From positions 232,001-296,000 of the forward strand of contig JAIQFQ010000001.1 in assembly GCA_020073245.1 (NCBI GenBank): 64,000 bases of DNA, given 5' to 3'. The stretch's first letter is position 1. Each line of letters starts with the position of its first letter. Below the pieces are notes generated by a model. It did not search any database and was not told where the DNA came from. It saw only the letters and a list, made by a program, of their open reading frames with translations. The stretch is from Terriglobia bacterium (GTDB taxonomy: Bacteria; Acidobacteriota; Thermoanaerobaculia; Thermoanaerobaculales; Thermoanaerobaculaceae). A program made the translations under genes and the position numbers. Below are positions 45,543 to 55,243 of the stretch, in pieces.

Positions 45543-46885
45543 TCTTGATTGTTCGTGGTGGCTCCCCCGACCGGTGGCGTGCCCGGACCGCGGCGACGGC
45601 TGCGCCGGCGCCGGCGCTTCTTTGCAGGCGCCGCGTCCTCCGTGGCGGGAGCTGGCGCGGCGGTCGGCGCCGGGGAGGTCGAAATGCGGGAGGTCAGCCG
45701 TGGGCGCGGCTGGACCGGGAGGAACAGCGCGTCGTCCGCGAAACCCACCGGGATGGTCGCACCGAGGAGCTTTTCGATCGCCGGCAACGAGTAAACGAAG
45801 TTCTCGCACGCCAGGGAGATCGCTTTGCCCTCGGCCCCCACACGGGCGGTCCTGCCGACCCTGTGGATGTAGTCTTCGGGATCCTGCGGCAGGTCGTAGT
45901 TGATCACGTGTGAGACGCCCTCGATGTGGAGGCCGCGCGAGGCGACGTCGGTGGCCACCAGGATCGGGAGCTTCCCCTCCTTGAAGTCGTTGAGCACTTT
46001 CAGCCGGCGGGTTTGTATCACCGAGCCGGTGAGCCCGCGCGCGTGGTACCCGTGGCGGTCAAGCCTCTCCACCAGGCGGCGCGCCTCCTCGCGCGTGTTG
46101 ACGAAAAGCATCGTTCGGTCGCAGCCCTCGCGTGCGAGCAGGCCAAGCAGCAGCGAGAATTTCTCCCGCGCCCCGACGTGGTACAGCACTTGCTCGAGCC
46201 GGTCGGGAGTGATCTCCTCCGGGTTGACGACGATCTCGGCTGGGTCGCGCATCTCGTTGTAGCCCAACGCCAGCACCCGGGGGGAGAGCGTCGCCGTGTA
46301 GAACATCGTCTGGCGCCTGCTCGGCGGAGGCAGGCGCCGGGTGATCTCGCGCAGGTCGTCCACGAACCCCATGTCGAACATACGGTCCGCCTCGTCCACC
46401 ACGAACACGTCGACCTGACGCAGCGTGGTCACCCCCTGCCGGAGGTAGTCCAGGAGACGGCCGGGGGTCCCGACCAGGATGTCCACGCCGCGCCGGAGCT
46501 CGTTCCGCTGCTCCCGGTACTCCATCCCGCCGAAGACCGCCTCCGTCACGAGGCCGGTGTGCGCGCCGAGCTTCTCGGCATCGGCCGCGACCTGTACGAC
46601 CAGCTCCCTGGTCGGCGCCACGATCAGAGCCCTCGGCACGCGCGGCTCAGGGGTGGGTTTGGCCAGTAGCTTCGTGAAGATCGTGACCAGGTACGCGGCG
46701 GTCTTGCCGGTGCCCGTCTGGGCCTGGGCCGCAACGTCGCGACCCGTCAGCGTGAGAGGCAGCACCTCGGCCTGGACGAGTGTGCACTGCGTGAACCCTG
46801 CGTCGTCGAGACCTTGCTGAACTGGCGGGGGAAGGGCGAACTCGGAGAACGTGCGGTGCGAAAAGAGGGTCCCGGTTGTATTCAC
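45539..46885 (-). CDS. DEAD-box RNA helicase
   Basis: This 448-residue ATP-dependent RNA helicase is of the RhlE/RhlB type. Q motif FSEFALPPPVQQGL, Walker A AAQAQTGTGKT, Ia PTREL, DEAD box VVDEADRMFD, motif III TAT, motif V TDVASRGLH and VI HRVGRTARVG are all intact. The C-terminal tail is very basic and Ala/Pro-rich (KKRRRRRSRRRGPG) and may bind RNA. GTG 46885 is used as start; the upstream open frame is not protein-like. Divergent from the subtilisin gene across 172 bases. Confidence 0.92.
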   Translation of the reverse strand: MNTTGTLFSHRTFSEFALPPPVQQGLDDAGFTQCTLVQAEVLPLTLTGRDVAAQAQTGTGKTAAYLVTIFTKLLAKPTPEPRVPRALIVAPTRELVVQVAADAEKLGAHTGLVTEAVFGGMEYREQRNELRRGVDILVGTPGRLLDYLRQGVTTLRQVDVFVVDEADRMFDMGFVDDLREITRRLPPPSRRQTMFYTATLSPRVLALGYNEMRDPAEIVVNPEEITPDRLEQVLYHVGAREKFSLLLGLLAREGCDRTMLFVNTREEARRLVERLDRHGYHARGLTGSVIQTRRLKVLNDFKEGKLPILVATDVASRGLHIEGVSHVINYDLPQDPEDYIHRVGRTARVGAEGKAISLACENFVYSLPAIEKLLGATIPVGFADDALFLPVQPRPRLTSRISTSPAPTAAPAPATEDAAPAKKRRRRRSRRRGPGTPPVGGATTNNQD

Positions 46886-47057
46886 GCCGGCAGTATAGCC
46901 GCCTGCGGCCAGGAGTCTCCCGCCTGGCGAGGTCGGGACGAAGGGTCCGGCCAGAGCCACTGAGACCCAGTTCACGCTATGGTTTGCGCCGCTTACGTCA
47001 GTGCTATCGTTCGAGTGTTCGCTCGGGCCGTGCCTCTGCCGAGCGACGGGGGTGGCC

Positions 47058-50000
47058 ATGACCTCGTGGACGGCGATGGAGAGGTTGTCGGCAGTCATCA
47101 TGCTGTCACTCGCCGCCAGCCTTGCGCACCCGAGCGGTGCGCTGGCGGTTGCGGAGCACGGCCCTGGAACGCACGTCCAGGTTGCTGGCGACCAGACTGA
47201 CGGGGGCCCCATCATCGTCATCCCCCCGGATTGGAAGCTGACTCATCCGTTCACCGAGCGTTTCGTGACCGGTCAAGCTCTGCAGAACGGCGGCGGGCAT
47301 TCCATCAAGCTTGCTGCAATCCAGTTCCTGACCGACCAGTTGGTCACCAAGGACCGGTTCGGCAAGCGCACCTTCTCCCTCCCCAACCTTTCGTCGTTCG
47401 TGCAGCAGCTCATCCGGAACGCCTTCGCCGTCGGCAACAGCGACCTCTTCATCGTGCAGGCAAACTCACCTGCCGACCAGACGACACTGCGGACCTGGCT
47501 CGCAGCGAGCCGCATAGGAATCCTGGACTACATCCCGGACCTCGCGTACCTCGTTCGTCTGAACCAGACGCAGCTCTCGACGGTCCAACAACGGACCGAG
47601 GTCTTCTGGGTCGGCCTGTTTCAGCCGGTGTTCATGCTGGAGCCGAAGCTGGAGTATGTGATCCTGCAAGACCCGTCGCTCCAGCTCAAGCTGCGCGCCA
47701 ACTTCGCGCTCGAGGAGTACCCGGACGCGCAGACACTGACCGCCACCCTGCAGGGGACGCCCCTCACGGTGCTCGACGTCACCCGCATGGACGGGTACTG
47801 GTCGGTGCGATTGCAGGGGCGCGCAGTGGACGCCTACATGCTCGCTGTCCTGCCCGGTTGCCTCTGGGTCGAGCGGTTCGTGGAATTCCAGCTGCACAAC
47901 AACATCGCGCGCACTTCCACGTCGGTTCCCACGGGACGGGGTAGCACCACCGGACCGATCATGGACGTCGAGAACGTCTGGGCCAAGGGGATCCGCGGCG
48001 AGGGGCAGATCGCGGCCACGGCCGACACAGGCCTCTCCACCGGAAACCTGGGTACGCTGCACCAGGACTTCGGGCACCAGGGCGACTCGAGCAACCCGAT
48101 GCGTGTGCTCCGGGGGTACGCCCTAGGGCGAGCGACCTGGGACGACAACCAGACCACGGGCGGCGGCCACGGCACCCACACGGCCGGCTCGATTGTAGGC
48201 AATGGGTACCGCTCCGGTTCGACGCCGAGCACCAACACCTTCCCAACCACCTGCTACGCCGGGATCGCACCCCAGGCGCAGTTCGAGATCCAATCGGTGA
48301 TGGACTCCACCGGCAACCTCGGCGGCATCCCCGCGGATCTCACCACGCTGTTCCAGACCCCGTACGACGACGGCGTCAGGGTGCACTCCAACTCGTGGGG
48401 CGCGCCAAGCACCGGCGCCTACAACACGGACTCGCAGAAGGTGGACACGTTCGTCTGGAACAACAAGGACATGGTGATCACGTTCTCGGCTGGCAACGAG
48501 GGAGTGGACTGCTGGTACATCACGACCACCTGCCGGCACCCCGGCGCGTGCTCGCCCGACGGGATCATAGACACCAACTCCATCGGAACACCGGCGACGG
48601 CGAAGAACTGCATCACTGCCGGCGCCTCGGAGAACTACCGGCCCGATTACCAGTACGAGTACCCGTCCGGGACATGCAACTCCAACCCGACGTGGAATTG
48701 GTTCAACTTTTGCAGCTTCAGCGCCACCCCCGTCAGCACCGACCTGATGGCGGACAACGCCAACGGAATGGGGGGGTTCTCGTCGCGGGGTCCATGCGCC
48801 GACGGGCGCAACAAACCTGACCTCGTCGCGCCCGGCATCGCAATCATCTCGACGCGCACCGACCTGAACCAAGCCTACGAGCAGTGGGGAGTGTGCAACA
48901 TCGCGGCGGGCCAGCGAACCTACTACATGTCCATGGGCGGCACCTCGATGGCCAACCCGCTCACCGCGGGCTCGGCGGTGCTCGTGCGCCAGTACTACGT
49001 GACGGGGTGGCATCCGAACGGTTCCTTCGTCACTAACTCCTCGGCGAACGCACCCGACGGTTTCGACCCCAGCGCCGCGCTCGTGAAGGCCACGCTGATC
49101 AACGGCGCCTGGGACATGACCCCAGGCCAGTACGGCACCGGCGCGACGAAGGAGATCCCACCGGGTTGGGATGTGACCACGGGTCATGACCTGCCGAACA
49201 ACGTCGAGGGATACGGCCGTGTGGATCTGTACCACTCGCTCTTCCCGAACCTCGGCTACGGCGCAACCGCCGGCCGGGTCCTCGAGGTCCACGACGTTTC
49301 GCCCGGGCTCACCACCGGCGTCAACGACGCCTACACGTTCAACCTCTCCGACAACGCCAACCCCCTGATCGTGACCCTCGTATGGACCGATCCCTACGGG
49401 GCGACGGTGGCCGCGACGGAGCTTGTCAACAACCTCGATCTCGAAGTCAAGGCGCCCGGCGCGACCACTCAGTACTACGTGCCGAACCGCAAGGACCAGA
49501 CCACGACGTCCGTCACCGACACCGTCAACAACGTGGAGCAGGTTTACGTCACCACTCCGGCGGTCGGGACGTGGTCGATCCGCGTGAGAGGGACGAACGT
49601 CGCAGGCAACGGCCAGGCTGGAACGACGACCCAGCCGTACGCCCTCGTCATTTCTGGCATCACGTGCACGACGCCGCCCCCGGCGAGTCTCTCCGCGACG
49701 GCGAACGGCAACAACCGCATCGACCTCGGCTGGGCCACCGTCAGCGGGGCGGCCCAGTACCGCGTGTACAGGGCGACCACCTCGGGCGGCCCATACACAC
49801 AGATCGCGACGATTGCCGCTCCGACGACCAGTTACTCCGACGCGTCCGCCAACGGAGGCGTCACCTACTACTACGTCGTGCGCGCCGCCGGAGGAACATG
49901 CGCCTTCGAGTCCGCCAACTCGCCGCAGGCCTCGGCAACCGCCGTCGGGGCGTGCAACCTGCCGCCGCTGTTTGCCGGTCTCACGTCCGTCGTTGCACCC

Positions 50001-52349
50001 ACCAACGCGACATGCACGCTGAACCTGGCGTGGAGTGCGGCCACGCGGCAGTGCTCCGGCGGCGGCTCGGTGACGTATGCCGTGTACCGCTCCACGGTCT
50101 CGGGGTTCCCCCCCGGGACAGCCAATCGGATCGCGACGGGGATCAGCGGGACAGAGTATTCCGACACCAGCGGGCTTGCCTCGGGCACGACGTACTACTA
50201 CGTGGTCCGCGCGACCGACACGAGCAACGGCGTGGAGGACACGAACTCCGTGCAGCGCTCAGGAACACCGATCGGGGCGCTGGTTAACACGACCCTGTAC
50301 AGCCAGAACTTCGACGCGCTCGCAAACGGCAACAACGCGGGGTGGACATACCGCTTCTACACAGGATCCTCCGCTGACTGGCGCGGCGTCAGGACCTGCA
50401 CGGCCCACAGCGGCACGGGGATCTTCCGCTACGGGGCAGCCGCCTGCGCCAACAACTACGCGAACAACAGGCATGCGTATGCTTTTCCGCCGGCGCTCTC
50501 GATCGCGGTGGGGTCCCAGACCACACAGTTGTCGTTCTGGCACAGATGGCAGTTCCAGACCAACACAGACGGCGCATACATGCGCATCTCGCTCGACGGC
50601 AGCAACTTCTTCGTGGTGCCCTCCGCTGCGATCCTATCGGGTACCTACAACGGAACCTTCAGCACGTACAGCGGCTGGACCGGAACCTCGACAGGGTATC
50701 CAAACTCCTTCACGAGCTCGGTGGTGGATCTCGACGCCGCCTGTAATGCAGTGACCGGAGGCTCAGGAGGCTGTAGCGGGAGGACCGTCTACATCGGCTT
50801 CGTGGTGTACGCGAGTGCAGCCACTAACCTCGATGGGTGGTTTCTGGACGACGTCACCGTGACAGCCGACGTTCCCCAGAGTTGCTCTGCGACCCCAAAC
50901 CCCGTGCAGGCGTTGACGGCAACCGCAACGAACGCAAGCGTGGAGCTGCAGTGGGTGAACCCGGCCGCCCCGTACAGTTCGACGACGGTCCGTTTCCGGA
51001 CCGACGGCACCTTCCCCACGAGCGCAGCCGACGGCGCGCCGGTGTGCACCAAGACCGGCACCGCGGGTGCGAAGGACTTGTGCATGCACACGACCGGCGT
51101 GACCAATGGAACGACGTACTACTACGCCGCGTTCGTGAACAACGGCTCGGGGATCTACTCGAGCGGCGATACCGTCTCGGCACGCCCGTTCGACACGAGC
51201 GGCGCCGTGAAGTGGGCGTACAGCACGGGCGCCTCCGCGCTCACACCACCGGGGATCTGGCCCGGGGCGATCGGAACCGGAGCGGTGCTCGGCGTCTCCA
51301 ACGACCGCGTGCTGCACGCGATGAACACCACCGCCACCGGCGGCGACTGGCCAACCAACTGGAAACCGCTCGCAATGAACGGGCCCTCGCAGGCCAGGCC
51401 GTGGATGGTAGGCGGGGCGAGCCGCGAGGTCTTCGTCGCGTCCCAGGACGGCCACGTGTATTGCGTCAACGCCGACACCGGCGCCCTCCTTTGGACCAGC
51501 CCCCTGCTCGGCGACATCGTGCAGGGGGCGCCGGCCGCGATCTTCACGGCGTACGGAGGCCTCTACAACCTGATCTTCGCCTGCACCCGCAACGCCACCA
51601 CCGACAACAGGGTCTACGCACTCGACCTGACCACGGGCGCGATCAAGTGGACGTTCGACAACAGCGGCGGGGGCACCGGAATCGGGATCATCTCGAGCCA
51701 GCCAACGGTGGACTATGCCAACCTCCGTCTCTACTTCACGAGCCGCGCCCGCGGCGGAGGCAGCGCGACCACCGTCTGGTGCCTGACCTTCACCGACACA
51801 TCGGCGACACTCCTCACAGGGTTCAACCCAACGGCGATCGGCGACATCGACGCGGGGCCGATCCTCTTCAAGCCGACAACGGCGGCCTCGGCGAGGCTCT
51901 ACGTCGGCACCAACTCCGGCAGCCTCGTCGCTCTGGACCCGACCAGCGGCGGGACCATTTGGAGCACCCCCCTCGGCGACGGCAGCATCAAGGGCTTCGT
52001 GACGCCGAAGTTCGGCTCCAACCTTCTGTTCTTCTCGACCAACACGAAGATCTGGCAGGTGGCGGACGACGGCGGCTCGCCCACGCAGACCTGGGGTGTG
52101 ACGCTGCCCGGTGCCGCCACACCCTCGATCGCGCTCGTGCTGGGGAGCCTCAACAGGCTCCTGGTGGGCGCGAGCGACGGGCAACTCTACCAGTACGACA
52201 TCACCGGCAACCCACTTCCACCCACGAGCGTGCCGCTTGGGGTGGGAGGCGCAGCGGCAGGCGCTCCCTCGTACGACAACGTCAACAATGTGGTCCTGGT
52301 CGGCACCGAGGCAGGGATCATCTACGCGATCGACCGGTCGCTTCTCTAA
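47058..52349 (+). CDS. Giant secreted subtilisin (S8) with fibronectin-type and PQQ-propeller domains
   Basis: The exported protease has 1763 residues. It has a signal peptide (VIMLSLAASLAHPSGALA), an N-terminal prodomain-like region (to about 300), and an S8 catalytic domain with Asp323 (ATADTGL), His371 (GGGHGTHTAG) and Ser630 (GGTSMANP). A P-domain-like beta sandwich follows (about 765-870), then two fibronectin III-like domains (about 874-965, 985-1080), a MAM/jelly-roll-like module (about 1090-1275), another FN3 (about 1290-1375) and a C-terminal PQQ-like beta-propeller (about 1380-1763; repeats such as GHVYCVNADTGALLW). ATG 47058 gives the signal peptide. First gene of a coupled operon whose later genes look like peptide-modification enzymes. 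Confidence 0.9.
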   Translation: MTSWTAMERLSAVIMLSLAASLAHPSGALAVAEHGPGTHVQVAGDQTDGGPIIVIPPDWKLTHPFTERFVTGQALQNGGGHSIKLAAIQFLTDQLVTKDRFGKRTFSLPNLSSFVQQLIRNAFAVGNSDLFIVQANSPADQTTLRTWLAASRIGILDYIPDLAYLVRLNQTQLSTVQQRTEVFWVGLFQPVFMLEPKLEYVILQDPSLQLKLRANFALEEYPDAQTLTATLQGTPLTVLDVTRMDGYWSVRLQGRAVDAYMLAVLPGCLWVERFVEFQLHNNIARTSTSVPTGRGSTTGPIMDVENVWAKGIRGEGQIAATADTGLSTGNLGTLHQDFGHQGDSSNPMRVLRGYALGRATWDDNQTTGGGHGTHTAGSIVGNGYRSGSTPSTNTFPTTCYAGIAPQAQFEIQSVMDSTGNLGGIPADLTTLFQTPYDDGVRVHSNSWGAPSTGAYNTDSQKVDTFVWNNKDMVITFSAGNEGVDCWYITTTCRHPGACSPDGIIDTNSIGTPATAKNCITAGASENYRPDYQYEYPSGTCNSNPTWNWFNFCSFSATPVSTDLMADNANGMGGFSSRGPCADGRNKPDLVAPGIAIISTRTDLNQAYEQWGVCNIAAGQRTYYMSMGGTSMANPLTAGSAVLVRQYYVTGWHPNGSFVTNSSANAPDGFDPSAALVKATLINGAWDMTPGQYGTGATKEIPPGWDVTTGHDLPNNVEGYGRVDLYHSLFPNLGYGATAGRVLEVHDVSPGLTTGVNDAYTFNLSDNANPLIVTLVWTDPYGATVAATELVNNLDLEVKAPGATTQYYVPNRKDQTTTSVTDTVNNVEQVYVTTPAVGTWSIRVRGTNVAGNGQAGTTTQPYALVISGITCTTPPPASLSATANGNNRIDLGWATVSGAAQYRVYRATTSGGPYTQIATIAAPTTSYSDASANGGVTYYYVVRAAGGTCAFESANSPQASATAVGACNLPPLFAGLTSVVAPTNATCTLNLAWSAATRQCSGGGSVTYAVYRSTVSGFPPGTANRIATGISGTEYSDTSGLASGTTYYYVVRATDTSNGVEDTNSVQRSGTPIGALVNTTLYSQNFDALANGNNAGWTYRFYTGSSADWRGVRTCTAHSGTGIFRYGAAACANNYANNRHAYAFPPALSIAVGSQTTQLSFWHRWQFQTNTDGAYMRISLDGSNFFVVPSAAILSGTYNGTFSTYSGWTGTSTGYPNSFTSSVVDLDAACNAVTGGSGGCSGRTVYIGFVVYASAATNLDGWFLDDVTVTADVPQSCSATPNPVQALTATATNASVELQWVNPAAPYSSTTVRFRTDGTFPTSAADGAPVCTKTGTAGAKDLCMHTTGVTNGTTYYYAAFVNNGSGIYSSGDTVSARPFDTSGAVKWAYSTGASALTPPGIWPGAIGTGAVLGVSNDRVLHAMNTTATGGDWPTNWKPLAMNGPSQARPWMVGGASREVFVASQDGHVYCVNADTGALLWTSPLLGDIVQGAPAAIFTAYGGLYNLIFACTRNATTDNRVYALDLTTGAIKWTFDNSGGGTGIGIISSQPTVDYANLRLYFTSRARGGGSATTVWCLTFTDTSATLLTGFNPTAIGDIDAGPILFKPTTAASARLYVGTNSGSLVALDPTSGGTIWSTPLGDGSIKGFVTPKFGSNLLFFSTNTKIWQVADDGGSPTQTWGVTLPGAATPSIALVLGSLNRLLVGASDGQLYQYDITGNPLPPTSVPLGVGGAAAGAPSYDNVNNVVLVGTEAGIIYAIDRSLL

Positions 52350-52359
52350 GGGGGGTGAA

Positions 52360-52893
52360 ATGATGAGGCACGCGGTTCGCCAGGTTGTCCCGCTCGCAGC
52401 CACCATGGTGTTCGCCACTGCTGTGCTTGCGGCATCTCCCGCGAGCTCCCCCTGCGTCGCGATTCAGATCTCATCTGCGGAGGAGACGCCACGAGGAGGG
52501 TGGGGCTCGACGTTTTCTGCCGCCAAAACCACGGACCTCACCTTCATGGCGCTCTTCTTGAGCAGCGCCTCGGGCGAGCACCTACTTGAGTTTCGCGTGT
52601 TCACGCCTCGGGGTTTCCTGTACCGATCTATGAAGGTGCCTGCGGTCCTCGCGCAAGTCGGCTCTGGCACTCAGCAACGGAAACTCGCCGGCTATCCCCA
52701 CCCGGTCACCGTCAAGGCCGGCTCCAAGGTCGTGCTTCAGGGAACGACCTACTGGCGAGTCGACGTTCCCTTCCCTGTCGGGGGGACCGACATCGCGGCC
52801 ACCTCGCTCTACGGAACTTGGAAAGTGCAGGCGTACCTGAACGGATCCGACCAGCCCTGCGGCCCGGCGGCTTCATTCGGGATCAAACCATGA
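52360..52893 (+). CDS. Small secreted protein of the RiPP-like operon
   Basis: This 177-residue protein has a signal peptide (VVPLAATMVFATAVLAASPA), then a beta-rich domain with two cysteines (SPCVAIQISS, QPCGPAASFGIKP) and a closing strand YGTWKVQAYLNGSDQPCG. Such a terminal 'GxWxVxxYLNG' strand resembles immunoglobulin-like modules of secreted proteins. No enzymatic motif and no known family. It starts 11 bases after the subtilisin gene (ATGATG, GGGGGTGAAA box) and its stop overlaps a possible start (ATGA) of the next gene, so it belongs to the same transcript. Possibly a substrate, carrier or inhibitor of the protease. Confidence 0.75.
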   Translation: MMRHAVRQVVPLAATMVFATAVLAASPASSPCVAIQISSAEETPRGGWGSTFSAAKTTDLTFMALFLSSASGEHLLEFRVFTPRGFLYRSMKVPAVLAQVGSGTQQRKLAGYPHPVTVKAGSKVVLQGTTYWRVDVPFPVGGTDIAATSLYGTWKVQAYLNGSDQPCGPAASFGIKP

Positions 52894-52928
52894 TGCCGTC
52901 ACCGGGGCATCGCTCCCCTGGAGGAGGT

Positions 52929-53351
52929 ATGAGATATCGCCGCGTGGCCCACGTGGCGTGGCGGAAGGTGGGCAAGGAAACCGTCGTTATTGACCTCCGA
53001 GGCAGGCGGGTCTACGGACTCAACGAGCCGGCCGGCGTGGTGTGGCACGCGCTCGAGGAGTTTGCCGACGCTGGCGCCCTCTCCGCCCTCCTGGCTGTGG
53101 GTGACGGCGCGATGCCCGATCCCGGCCGGAGAGAGGATGCGGTTCGGACCTTCCTTGGCGAGCTCACGGGTCTCGGGCTCGTTGCCAGCGACACCACCGA
53201 TAGCGGCGTAGCGTCCGGCCAGCCGCACCTCGAGGCGCCCATCCCGGCGGGCGCTCCCGCAATAACCTGGACGGACGAGGTCCGCGCATTCGGCGGCAGC
53301 TGCAACTTCTTTCCAGGTGGAGGGGGCTGCGACAACAACCCGACGAGCTGA
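52929..53351 (+). CDS. PqqD-like RiPP recognition domain with Cys/Gly-rich C-terminal tail
   Basis: The 140 residues begin with a PqqD/RRE domain (1-88: AWRKVGKETVVIDLRGRRVY, GLNEPAGVVWHALEEF, FLGELTGLGLVA). RREs hold leader peptides for modifying enzymes. Residues about 89-140 are a loose tail ending WTDEVRAFGGSCNFFPGGGG then CDNNPTS, with two cysteines and many Gly, like a RiPP core. No separate short precursor gene is seen, so recognition domain and substrate may be one chain. GGAGGAGG lies just before ATG 52929; an ATGA-overlapping ATG at 52890 is an alternative. Related PqqD proteins occur with HprK-related kinases. Confidence 0.78.
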   Translation: MRYRRVAHVAWRKVGKETVVIDLRGRRVYGLNEPAGVVWHALEEFADAGALSALLAVGDGAMPDPGRREDAVRTFLGELTGLGLVASDTTDSGVASGQPHLEAPIPAGAPAITWTDEVRAFGGSCNFFPGGGGCDNNPTS

Positions 53352-53353
53352 CC

Positions 53354-54205
53354 GTGGGCGCAGAAGCTTCCGGACCTTTGCGAGGCGCTGTGGCTGGCGG
53401 GCTTCCGGCGCCGCTCACACGCGCGTCCTGCTTCGACTTCGCGGGAATCCGCATCGCATTTGAGTGCTCCGACGAACGCTGGCTGGCGTCGCTGTCGCAG
53501 CGGTTCGAGGGTTTCGCCACCGACGCCGCGCCGGTGCTAACGATTCGCTACCTGGCCGTTGAGGACGCCGCGCCGCCGCTGGAGAGCCCCTTCCCGGCGC
53601 TCCGGGTAACAACCCATGGGCCCGGAAACCGGGACACCATCGAGCTTGCGGGACCGGCGTTCACGGCGACCGCCAACCTCGCCGCGGCGATCGTAACGAT
53701 CCGCGGCCCCAGACACGTCTATCCCGTGAACATGGTGCTGCGACAGCTCCTGCCTCTCCTCCTCGGCGACGGCGTCGTGATGCACACCGCCGTCGTCACC
53801 GACGCCCGCCGCGCGTGGGCATGCACGGGACCGTCCGGCTGCGGCAAGACAACCCTGGCACGTCTGCTCGCACCGCACGCGCTGTGTGACGAGATGGCGG
53901 CGCTCGTTCTCACCGGCGACAAGGTCGAAGCGCGCGCTCTCCCTTACTGGGAGGGAAGGCCTGGCGCCGCACGCCTCGCCGGCATCTACCTGCTCCGCCA
54001 CGGACCGGAGCACCACCGCACGCCCGTGGCCCGCGAGGCCGCCATGATGGCGCTCGTCGGGCAGATGGTCTGGCCGACCCTCTCCGAGGAAGCAATGGCC
54101 CGCTCCTTCGCGGCGCTGGCGGAGATCGTCGTGCGCGTCCCGACCTGGGAGTTGGCGTTTGCGCCTCGCCCCGAGGTGGCCGATCTCATCATGCGAGAGG
54201 CGTGA
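53354..54205 (+). CDS. HprK-related kinase-like protein
   Basis: This 283-residue protein belongs to the HprK-related kinase families linked to PqqD partners and peptide-modification loci. It has a P-loop GPSGCGKTT (159-167), the preceding MHTAVV segment with His144, and CDEMAALVL after the P-loop, typical of HPr kinase cores. Residues 25-120 form a beta-rich N-terminal domain (FDFAGIRIAFEC). True HprK phosphorylates HPr Ser46, but no HPr gene is close; here the PqqD-type protein or its tail may be phosphorylated. GTG start two bases after the upstream stop. Confidence 0.82.
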   Translation: MGAEASGPLRGAVAGGLPAPLTRASCFDFAGIRIAFECSDERWLASLSQRFEGFATDAAPVLTIRYLAVEDAAPPLESPFPALRVTTHGPGNRDTIELAGPAFTATANLAAAIVTIRGPRHVYPVNMVLRQLLPLLLGDGVVMHTAVVTDARRAWACTGPSGCGKTTLARLLAPHALCDEMAALVLTGDKVEARALPYWEGRPGAARLAGIYLLRHGPEHHRTPVAREAAMMALVGQMVWPTLSEEAMARSFAALAEIVVRVPTWELAFAPRPEVADLIMREA

Positions 54206-54208
54206 GCC

Positions 54209-55243
54209 GTGTCGGCCCGCACGCCCTACATGCAGTTGTACGCCGATGCGGCACGGCAGGCGATACCTCTCGATATCATGGTCGAGCTCACCCATCGCTG
54301 CACCTTCCGTTGCCGGCACTGCTACATCCCGGACTTCCACGCCCCCGAGCTTCTCACGACGAGTCGCGTCCTCCGGCTGCTGGACGAACTCGCGGAGATG
54401 GGGACCTTGCGGCTCGCTCTGTCGGGCGGCGAGCTTTTTCTGCGGCCGGATTGGCTTGCCATCGCAACGCGGGCGCGCCGACTGGGCTTCGAGCTGCGCT
54501 TATTCAGCAACGGCTCCACGGTCACCGGGCCAATCGCCGATGCGATCGCACCCCTCCACGCCGCGGTCGAGGTCAGTCTGTACAGCCTTGACCGGGAGAC
54601 ATTCGAGCGGGTCACGCGGACTCCAGGGTCGTTCGACCGGACCATGCGCGGCATTGAGTTGCTCCGCGAACGGGACATTCCGGTGTTGCTTAAGGCCACG
54701 ATGACGATTCACACCCACGCGAGGGTCGCGGACGTCCATGCGTTCGCTGCGAGCATCGGGGCGGACTGTATTTCCTCCCCCGGCATCATGCCCCGCAAGG
54801 ACGGCACCACGGGCCCACTGTCGCAACGGGTGCCGGAGGCGCTCCTGCTGCCTTACTACGCCGGTCCCTTCGCCGGTTCCACCGTACCGACCGAGTGCGT
54901 TCCCGACCGGCGCGACGACGGCCCGCTCTGCGCCGCCGCCAGCCGGTCCGCCAACATCACCGCGGCGGGCGACGTCCTCCCGTGCGTCATCCTCCCGATG
55001 CCAGCCGGCAACATTTGCCAGCAGAGTTTCCGGGAGATCTGGGAAGACTCGCCGGTCATGCGACGGATCCGCGCCATCCGGCGGCGCGACCTGATCGCAT
55101 GCGACACCTGTTCGAAGCTGGCCTACTGCGCGCGCTGTCACGCTCAGGCGCTGGTCGAGGACGGCGATCTCTACGGACTTTCGACGTGGGCCTGCGAGCA
55201 CGCCGGCGTTCTCGAGGAGGTTGCGCGGAGGCGAAAGGCGTGA
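54209..55243 (+). CDS. Radical SAM/SPASM peptide-modifying enzyme
   Basis: This is a 344-residue radical SAM protein with cluster motif C31-x3-C35-x2-C38 (HRCTFRCRHCYIP), followed by the GGE-type SAM segment LSGGELFL. The C-terminal SPASM-like region has cysteines in PLCAAASRSAN, GDVLPCVILP, CDTCSKLAYCARC and TWACEH, suggesting one or two further FeS clusters. Radical SAM/SPASM enzymes make thioether, C-C or epimerised residues in RiPPs. The PqqD protein upstream is its expected guide. GTG at 54209 with a 3-base gap to the kinase gene. Confidence 0.92.
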   Translation: MSARTPYMQLYADAARQAIPLDIMVELTHRCTFRCRHCYIPDFHAPELLTTSRVLRLLDELAEMGTLRLALSGGELFLRPDWLAIATRARRLGFELRLFSNGSTVTGPIADAIAPLHAAVEVSLYSLDRETFERVTRTPGSFDRTMRGIELLRERDIPVLLKATMTIHTHARVADVHAFAASIGADCISSPGIMPRKDGTTGPLSQRVPEALLLPYYAGPFAGSTVPTECVPDRRDDGPLCAAASRSANITAAGDVLPCVILPMPAGNICQQSFREIWEDSPVMRRIRAIRRRDLIACDTCSKLAYCARCHAQALVEDGDLYGLSTWACEHAGVLEEVARRRKA

